A DNA stretch of 64,000 nucleotides from Mucilaginibacter sp. L3T2-6 (lineage in GTDB: Bacteria; Bacteroidota; Bacteroidia; Sphingobacteriales; Sphingobacteriaceae), in assembly GCF_030519355.1 (NCBI RefSeq), contig NZ_JAUMKC010000026.1, positions 19,885-83,884 on the forward strand, in the 5' to 3' direction. Shown piece by piece: positions 58,883 to 64,000 of the stretch. Both the position numbers and the translations under genes were made by a program. Position 1 is the stretch's first letter, and every line of letters begins with the position of its first letter. The notes under the pieces are model-generated. The model ran no database searches, had not been told where the DNA came from, and was given only the letters and a program-made list of their open reading frames with translations.

Positions 58883-59548
58883 ATGAAAAAAATATTGCTA
58901 TCCATAGTGCTGCTGTCGGCAATAACCATAGCCGATGCAAAAAACGAAAAAGTTTATGTAAAGGGCGGTTACAAACTCACCTTAACCAATAACGATGCCA
59001 CACTTGATACCGCTGAGCTGACCCGTTTAGTAAAAACTTTTTTCACCGTGTACCCGCAATTGGCGGCTGAATACAATCCAGGAACGTTGAAAGAAGTTAC
59101 GATGGCTGTTGACACGGCTTATAAAGGCGTTGCAGCCACGGCAGATGGTAAAGTAACCATTGCATCAAGCTGGCTGCATAAGCGTCCGGAAGATATTGAT
59201 GTGGTAACCCACGAGGTGATGCACATTGTACAGGATTATGGCGAAAGCGTGGGACCAGGCTGGCTTACCGAAGGTATTGCCGATTACGCCCGTAACAAAT
59301 TTGGCGTTAATAATACAGCCGCCAAATGGAGCCTGCCTGAATTTAAGCCGACCCAAAACTATGATAATGCGTATCGCGTAACGGCAAGGTTTTTATACTG
59401 GATTGAGGAAAAGAAAAAGCCCGGCATAGTAAAAGAACTGGATAGCCAGCTGCGAAAGCATACTTATACCGATAATGCATGGAAGCAACTAACAGGCAAA
59501 ACGGTTGACGAACTGTGGAAGGAATATGCCGCGAATCCAGCTATTTGA
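58883..59548 (+). CDS. Secreted basic-secretory-protein-type metallopeptidase
   Basis: From the ATG at 58883 (a TTG lies one codon upstream) the product has 221 residues with a signal peptide ending ADAK. VVTHEVMHIVQDYGESVGPG contains HExxH (His110, Glu111, His114) with further residues that match the plant basic secretory protein family (PF04450). It is expected to be a small zinc peptidase outside the cytoplasm. WLTEGIADYARNKFG gives the downstream Glu/Asp. Its target is unknown. Single gene, ended by a strong terminator. Confidence 0.85.
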   Translation: MKKILLSIVLLSAITIADAKNEKVYVKGGYKLTLTNNDATLDTAELTRLVKTFFTVYPQLAAEYNPGTLKEVTMAVDTAYKGVAATADGKVTIASSWLHKRPEDIDVVTHEVMHIVQDYGESVGPGWLTEGIADYARNKFGVNNTAAKWSLPEFKPTQNYDNAYRVTARFLYWIEEKKKPGIVKELDSQLRKHTYTDNAWKQLTGKTVDELWKEYAANPAI

Positions 59549-59594
59549 TGTAGGGGTTAACGTGCGGATTGGCGATTGAAAACTAAAACCAATG

Positions 59595-59622
59595 GCGGCT
59601 GCGTTTCAACAGCCGCTTTTTC
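59595..59622 (+). terminator. Intrinsic terminator after the metallopeptidase gene
   Basis: GCGGCTG (59595-59601) and CAGCCGC (59610-59616) form a perfect 7-bp stem with an 8-base loop, followed by T5. Confidence 0.85.
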
Positions 59623-59673
59623 ATTTAATCAGGGTCCGAAAAATCCTTAATCCCCGTAATCCCGGTTCAATCT

Positions 59674-60972
59674 TCAGTCTTCAATTTTCGAATGCTTCCT
59701 TGTATCGTTCATGGTACAGTACAATATCAGCGACAATATAATGCAAATGGTTACGTACCAGTAAAACCATTGTGCATGGTTGTCATCTTTAAACCACAGC
59801 GCAATATATTCTGCCGTACCGCCAAAAATAGAAACGGCGATAGCGTAAGGAAACCCGACACCCAACGCCCTTACATTAGCAGGAAAAAGCTCCGCTTTTA
59901 CAACTGCATTGATCGAGGTGTAACCGCTCACTATGACCAAAGCACACATAATCAGGGCAAATGCTACCCAAACATCCTTAGTGTGCTCAAGCATTGTTAA
60001 GATGGGTACAGTAGTTATCGTTCCCAAAATACCGAAACCTATCAGGATAGGCTTGCGGCCGATTTTATCCGAAAGCAAACCCAATACCGGCTGCAGCAAC
60101 ATAAACACCACCAGCGTTAGGGTGGAAATAAGCGTTGCAGTACTTTTTGAAAAGCCCGACGTGTTCACCAGGAACTTCTGCATATAGGTAGTAAACGTAT
60201 AAAAAGCCACGGTCCCGCCAACCGTCAGTCCTATAACAATCATTACCGCCTTCGGATGTGCAGCCAAAGCTTTGAAAGTACCGCGCTTAGCCCGATCGGC
60301 TGCATTCTCATTAATATCAACAGACTCTTGCAAACTCCGCCTTAAATACATTACCGTAACAGCCAGCACAGCGCCTATAAAGAACGGAATACGCCAGCCC
60401 CACTCATGCAGCTGCTTGTCCGAAAGAAATACTTGTTGCAATAATACCAGTACGCCCAGGGCCAGGAGCTGCCCCATTATCAGCGTTACATATTGAAAGC
60501 TGGAATAAAAACCGCGGTGCTTTTTGGTGGCCATTTCGCTGAGATAGGTTGCGCTGGTACCATACTCGCCGCCTACGCTGATACCTTGTATTATGCGGGC
60601 GAAAACCAGCAGCAAAGGGGCGGCAACGCCGATTTTCCCGTAACCCGGCGAAATGGCGATGATCAGCGAGCCAACGCTCATCAGCAATACCGAAAACGTG
60701 AGCGCCGCTTTACGGCCTTTCCGGTCGGCGTAGGTTCCCATCAGCCAGCCGCCGATAGGCCGCATTAAAAAGCCGATAGCAAAGATTCCGGCTGTATTTA
60801 ATAGCTGTACTGTCTGATTCTCTTTCGGAAAAAAAGCGCCCGAAAAATAGAGCGTGAATGCAGTGTAAGCATACCAGTCGTACCACTCAACCAGGTTGCC
60901 CAATGAGCCGCCGATGATTGATTTTACCCTTTCGGCGGTAGTTTGGGGAGCACTGATAGCTTTGTTTTCCAT
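59674..60972 (-). CDS. MFS transporter, metabolite:H+ symporter family (KgtP-like)
   Basis: The product has 432 residues with twelve membrane helices. GSLGNLVEWYDWYAYTAFTL, GFLMRPIGGWLMGTYADRKG with RKAAL and VGGEYGTSATYLSEMATKKH are the MHS-family marks, shared by 2-oxoglutarate, proline/betaine and citrate symporters. The substrate is most like a dicarboxylate or 2-oxoglutarate, but it cannot be fixed by eye. Single gene, converging on the metallopeptidase terminator. Confidence 0.88.
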   Translation of the reverse strand: MENKAISAPQTTAERVKSIIGGSLGNLVEWYDWYAYTAFTLYFSGAFFPKENQTVQLLNTAGIFAIGFLMRPIGGWLMGTYADRKGRKAALTFSVLLMSVGSLIIAISPGYGKIGVAAPLLLVFARIIQGISVGGEYGTSATYLSEMATKKHRGFYSSFQYVTLIMGQLLALGVLVLLQQVFLSDKQLHEWGWRIPFFIGAVLAVTVMYLRRSLQESVDINENAADRAKRGTFKALAAHPKAVMIVIGLTVGGTVAFYTFTTYMQKFLVNTSGFSKSTATLISTLTLVVFMLLQPVLGLLSDKIGRKPILIGFGILGTITTVPILTMLEHTKDVWVAFALIMCALVIVSGYTSINAVVKAELFPANVRALGVGFPYAIAVSIFGGTAEYIALWFKDDNHAQWFYWYVTICIILSLILYCTMNDTRKHSKIED

Positions 60973-61036
60973 ATAGTTTATTAAGTGCGTTTAAAGATAT
61001 ATATTTATTGCAGGGTATGGGAATATTTAACCCGTT

Positions 61037-61127
61037 GAGACGAAACACTTGTGTCTCGGATAATGCCTGTGTCACCTGAAAGTTCCCAAGAGATAGAAAT
61101 TTACAAGAGGCACGAGTGTTGTGTCTC
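61037..61127. repeat. MITE-like inverted repeat, GTAGAGAC type, copy 2
   Basis: GAGACGAAACACTTGTGTCTC at 61037-61057 and, inverted, a near-copy at 61107-61127 (GAGGCACGAGTGTTGTGTCT) enclose about 50 bases. It is related to the element at 35678-35768. It lies in the gap upstream of the 61144 hydrolase and includes the in-frame codons before its real start. Confidence 0.6.
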
Positions 61128-61143
61128 TGCAAAATATACCAAA

Positions 61144-61968
61144 ATGAAAAAATTAACGATCCTGACAACGCTGTTATGCGCATTTCTGTCCGGCTATGCC
61201 CAGAAAAAAAACCAATCACCCAAAATCCCCTACGGTAATAATCCCGCCGCCGGTAAATATTACGATATCCGCGGCATAAAAATGTACTGTGAAGTTTATG
61301 GTCAAGGGCAGCCTGTGTTGTTAACCCACGGCAATGGCGGCAGCATTTCGGCATTCAGCAAAACCATACCCTATTTCGCCAAAAAATATAAAGTGATTGC
61401 CGTTGACAGCCGTGCACATGGCAAATCAACTGACACCCGCGATTCTTTAAGCTTCGAAATGATGGCAGATGATTTATCCGCCCTGCTTGATGCTATGCAT
61501 ATTAAAAAAAGCTATGTTATCGGCTGGAGCGATGGCGGAATCAACGCCATAGTAATGGCCATGCGCCACCCTGAAAAAGTAATAAAATTTGCGTCAACCG
61601 GGGCCAACCTTTGGCCAGACTCAACTGCCCTCACCCCAGATACCTGGAAAGACATGCGCAAAACGTACCTCGCAGATAAAGACAAGCCACGCACAACTGC
61701 CAAAGAAAAAAACGACTGGAAGATATTTATGCTCGACTGGCTGCAGCCCAATATAAAGCTATCAGCGCTAAAAGTAATTCAATGTCCTGCATTGATCATC
61801 TGCGGCGACCGTGACCTGATCCCCGTTGAGCACACCAACCAAATTTTCCAGAATATTAAGCAGGGATATCTTTGGGTAGTGCCACATTCAGGCCATGCGA
61901 CCTTAATTGAGCATTCAGATGATTTTAATAAAAAAGTTGATAGTTTCTTTTCGGGTACCTCATTTTAA
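61144..61968 (+). CDS. Secreted alpha/beta hydrolase
   Basis: From the ATG at 61144 the product has 274 residues with a signal peptide (MKKLTILTTLLCAFLSGYAQ). The frame is open 31 codons further 5', but that part is a repeat element. PVLLTHGNGGSISAFSKTIP is the oxyanion HGxG segment, SYVIGWSDGGINAIV carries Ser in the G-W-S-D-G elbow, CGDRDLIPVEHT gives the acid and PHSGHATLIE the His. No substrate is assigned. A terminator-like hairpin follows. Confidence 0.85.
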   Translation: MKKLTILTTLLCAFLSGYAQKKNQSPKIPYGNNPAAGKYYDIRGIKMYCEVYGQGQPVLLTHGNGGSISAFSKTIPYFAKKYKVIAVDSRAHGKSTDTRDSLSFEMMADDLSALLDAMHIKKSYVIGWSDGGINAIVMAMRHPEKVIKFASTGANLWPDSTALTPDTWKDMRKTYLADKDKPRTTAKEKNDWKIFMLDWLQPNIKLSALKVIQCPALIICGDRDLIPVEHTNQIFQNIKQGYLWVVPHSGHATLIEHSDDFNKKVDSFFSGTSF

Positions 61969-61970
61969 GC

Positions 61971-62006
61971 AAAAAAGGCCTGCGCCGGGAACTGGTGCAA
62001 GGCCTT
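61971..62006 (-). terminator. Bidirectional hairpin, best as a minus-strand terminator
   Basis: AAGGCCT-GCGCC (61975-61986) pairs with GGTGC-a-AGGCCTT (61994-62006). Read on the minus strand a T6 tract follows (A6 at 61971-61976), so it would end transcripts from the 62248 gene; in the plus direction it follows the hydrolase stop within 3 bases. Confidence 0.7.
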
Positions 62007-62247
62007 CCGATTTAGGTTGAAAAAGAACGGATTTAGGTTATTGCAGCGAGCTTCATTAATCATTTTATGCGCCCCTGGTTTAAAAACCCCTTTCAATTAA
62101 GAAAGGGGCCAAAAACAAACACTCAGCATATTTGCATGCGAAATCCGCTCCCTCTCACTGGAGAGGACTTTCGCAGGTAAATCCATTCTGAATCAGGGGG
62201 CCCCGCCGTAGCGGCGAAGCGGAGATAATATCACCATACCAGCAGGC
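62007..62247. other. Non-coding gap with hairpins and repeat-like sequence
   Basis: This gap holds a perfect 8-bp hairpin (CCCCTTTC 62087-62094 and GAAAGGGG 62101-62108). It also has a CCCTCTC/GAGAGG segment near 62150-62166 and a CGCCG-tag-CGGCG hairpin near 62208. They look like pieces of dispersed repeats. No coding frame is visible. Confidence 0.4.
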
Positions 62248-62511
62248 TCATTCCTCCTGCCTGATACGCGGCGTGGTATCCGGTTCGGTGGCAGGCCAGG
62301 GTGTAAGCTGGTTATCTATAATTTTGCCGATCTCGTCAATCGGGATAATTTCAGTACCAAAAAGATGCTGTACCCTTTTCCATATACCAAAGTCGTTCTT
62401 AGCGATGATATGGCAGGTTGCATAGTTAAAAACGCTGAAGGTATAATTATCTGCGCTGTTGCGGATAATCCTGAACGTTTGGTCTCTTACTATTACTTCT
62501 ATTGCGCTCAT
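62248..62511 (-). CDS. Small hypothetical protein
   Basis: The product has 87 residues, soluble, with VIVRDQTFRIIRNSADNYTF, VFNYATCHIIAKNDFGIWKR and an acidic-polar C-terminus (EPDTTPRIRQEE). It reads as a small beta fold. Codon use is like its neighbours and the gene has its own terminator downstream. I do not recognise the family. Confidence 0.6.
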   Translation of the reverse strand: MSAIEVIVRDQTFRIIRNSADNYTFSVFNYATCHIIAKNDFGIWKRVQHLFGTEIIPIDEIGKIIDNQLTPWPATEPDTTPRIRQEE

Positions 62512-62670
62512 GTTTTGATATAAACAAAGCTAAGCGGCCCGCCAATTCGATACAAATTTCGGCGGGGGGTATTATAACCCAATTTTCGGGGGGTGTTTTA
62601 ACGGGGTCGGGAAAGGTGATTTAGCGGGTAAAAACAAACTTCGGAACACAAAGCAAGTAAAAGATAGAGT

Positions 62671-63675
62671 TTAATCCCGGTCTACCATCTTCATAGCTCC
62701 CTCCGCGTACCGCGAACCCGTATTTGGATATCTATCCATTACTGCCTGTATATCATTCAAATCAGACCCTGATAGCGCAATATCAACTGAACCGGCATTT
62801 TCCCGCAGGTATTTAGTCTTTTTGGTACCGGGAATGGGGATAATATCTTCTCCCTGGGCCAACACCCACGCCAATGCCAATTGCGCAGGGGTACAATTTT
62901 TTTGAGCAGCAAGTTCGGCAAATGCAGCCGCAAGTTGCTCGTTGTTCTCCTTATTTTCATCGCTGAAACGCGGCAGTGTTTTCCTGAAATCATTACTGCC
63001 TAATCCGTCAAGTTTTACCGTGTTGGTCATCAACCCGCGCGAAAGCGGACTAAACGGCACGAGCGAAATGCCAAGCTCACGACACACTGGTAATATTACT
63101 TTTTCAACGTCCCGGGTGAGCAGGGAATACTCACTTTGCAGGGCTGCTATCGGATGGGTGGCGTGGGCTTTCCGCAATGACGTTGCTGAAGCTTCTGACA
63201 AACCGAGGAAACGTACTTTACCTTCTTTTACCAATTCAGCCATTGCGCCAACTGTCTCTTCTATCGGAACATTCGGGTCCACCCGGTGCGCGTAATACAG
63301 GTCGATGGTTTCAATATTCAGGCGTCGCAGGCTCTGTTCACATGCCTGCTTTAAATACGCTGGCGAACAATCTACATAAGAACCAGACGCGCCCGGGTAA
63401 GCACTATTGCCCTGCCGTTGCCTGAAACCGAACTTGGTGGCGATAAATATTTTATCCCGGTTGACCGTGAGCACCTTCGACACCAGTTCCTCGTTTTTTC
63501 CGTTGGCGTATATATCCGCAGTATCCCAAAAGTTTATGCCCAGCTCTATCGCCAGGTTAAGGGTGGCTATCGATTCCTTGTCATCAAAAGTGCCATAACC
63601 ATGATTCATGCCCATACAGCCTAAACCTATGGTGGAAAGTTTTTTTCCTGTTTTACCAAGTTCCCTGAATTTCAT
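62671..63675 (-). CDS. Aldo/keto reductase
   Basis: The product has 334 residues. It begins MKFRELGKTGKKLSTIGLGC and carries ELGINFWDTADIYANGKNEE (catalytic Asp and Tyr), KIFIATKFGF with the catalytic Lys, DLYYAHRVDPNVPIEETVGA with the His, and IIPIPGTKKTKYLRENAGSV binding NADPH. It is a cytoplasmic NADPH-dependent reductase of the AKR13-like group. The natural substrate is unknown. Single gene. Confidence 0.93.
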   Translation of the reverse strand: MKFRELGKTGKKLSTIGLGCMGMNHGYGTFDDKESIATLNLAIELGINFWDTADIYANGKNEELVSKVLTVNRDKIFIATKFGFRQRQGNSAYPGASGSYVDCSPAYLKQACEQSLRRLNIETIDLYYAHRVDPNVPIEETVGAMAELVKEGKVRFLGLSEASATSLRKAHATHPIAALQSEYSLLTRDVEKVILPVCRELGISLVPFSPLSRGLMTNTVKLDGLGSNDFRKTLPRFSDENKENNEQLAAAFAELAAQKNCTPAQLALAWVLAQGEDIIPIPGTKKTKYLRENAGSVDIALSGSDLNDIQAVMDRYPNTGSRYAEGAMKMVDRD

Positions 63676-63760
63676 AATAGAACGATTAGATGTTTAGATG
63701 ATAGCAATAGGCGGGTCGCGGAATTGTGCGTCCCTTTTCACAAAAATATTAAAAAGCAAA

Positions 63761-63802
63761 AGCCCTAAAAGTTTTAATAAATATATATAAACTTTTAGGG
63801 CT
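63761..63802 (-). terminator. Intrinsic terminator of the right-edge gene
   Basis: AGCCCTAAAAGTTT (63761-63774) and AAACTTTTAGGGCT (63789-63802) form a perfect 14-bp stem with a 14-base loop. On the minus strand it is followed by a T-rich tail, and it lies 21 bases past the stop of the gene at the right edge. Confidence 0.85.
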
Positions 63803-63823
63803 ACTCAATGGATATCGCGGACT

Positions 63824-64000
63824 TTATTGCTGAACCTGCGGCCTTTGCTCTGGTTGTTGTTTTACAGGCTCTGGTTTTTTTGTTTCTAAGGTTCTTGGCC
63901 GGGGCGATGTTACGGGCCGTGCCTGCTGTACTGGCCTTGGCTGTTCTTGTACAGAACGAGGCTGCGGCTGTTGTGGTACCGGCCTTGGCTGTTCCTGTAC
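63824..64000 (-). CDS. C-terminus of a Gln/Pro-rich repeat protein (partial)
   Basis: Only the last 58 residues are in the window, with the stop at 63824-63826; the gene enters from the right. The sequence is a low-complexity Gln/Pro/Arg tail in which VQEQPRPV occurs twice (about 16 residues apart), followed by TLETKKPEPVKQQPEQRPQV. Such tails occur on exported or periplasmic proteins in this phylum, but the main domain is not visible. No function can be given. Confidence 0.7.
   Translation of the reverse strand, partial: VQEQPRPVPQQPQPRSVQEQPRPVQQARPVTSPRPRTLETKKPEPVKQQPEQRPQVQQ

Overview
The window looks like chromosomal DNA of a free-living Bacteroidota of the family Sphingobacteriaceae, most like Mucilaginibacter or Pedobacter. 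This is inferred from gene families and style, since no database search was possible. The pointers are a TonB-dependent receptor with a carboxypeptidase-regulatory N-terminal domain, a degenerate-Nudix AraR next to araBDA, ftsK next to lolA, many Sec-secreted esterases and glycosidases, TAnnTTTG-type -7 boxes, weak Shine-Dalgarno use, and short dispersed repeats. I saw no phage, transposase, integrase, CRISPR array, tRNA or rRNA.

Layout. 0-8 kb: the 5' part of a ChbG/YdjC deacetylase, an OafA-type acyltransferase, a 57-residue small protein, a lipase-maturation-factor homologue, a YncE-like beta-propeller, a secreted esterase, a lone receiver domain and an MscS channel. 8-11 kb: a GntP-family permease split by one missing base in a poly-A run, then glycerate kinase. 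10.7-19 kb: plant-polysaccharide and arabinose block with a GH39-like glycosidase, a beta-helix protein, Nudix-type AraR, araB, araD and araA, closed by an intrinsic terminator. 19-23 kb: a lipoprotein, an MBL-fold hydrolase, a BLUF photoreceptor, and a two-domain acetylesterase-SGNH hydrolase. 23-29 kb: an iron-uptake pair (PepSY membrane protein plus TonB receptor) behind a promoter flanked by two Fur-like palindromes, and a CocE-type hydrolase. 29.1-29.7 kb: a gene-free stretch with three intrinsic terminators, a perfect 24-bp palindrome and a candidate structured RNA. 29.7-36.6 kb: an Fpg/Nei glycosylase, a ChaN-like secreted protein behind a TetR-like operator, then a tight run of a membrane-anchored MurF-like ligase, a Ddl-like ATP-grasp ligase, a class IV aminotransferase and a tiny membrane protein, with an alpha/beta hydrolase upstream. 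36.7-39.8 kb: a MocR regulator divergent from a DoxX-EamA pair, with a direct-repeat operator between them. 40-48 kb: an HGSNAT-like acyltransferase, DUF4265, lolA, ftsK, and an MBOAT O-acyltransferase with an SGNH-like partner. 48-64 kb: ankyrin protein, class A beta-lactamase, an SdpR-SdpI-hydrolase operon with a 10-2-10 operator over the regulator's start, a secreted amidase, DUF72, DUF1345, YwbE, argH and argE, a secretory-type metallopeptidase, an MHS transporter, an aldo/keto reductase, and the C-terminus of a Gln/Pro-rich repeat protein at the right edge.

How the genes work together. AraR and AraBDA convert L-arabinose to D-xylulose 5-phosphate, and the nearby secreted glycosidase and beta-helix protein may supply the sugar. 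The PepSY/TonB pair should take up a ferric siderophore under Fur. MBOAT plus the SGNH-like protein should O-acylate an exported glycan. The least explained assembly is the MurF-like/Ddl-like/aminotransferase operon, which looks like a complete route to a D-amino-acid dipeptide joined to a carrier at the membrane, separate from the main peptidoglycan genes.
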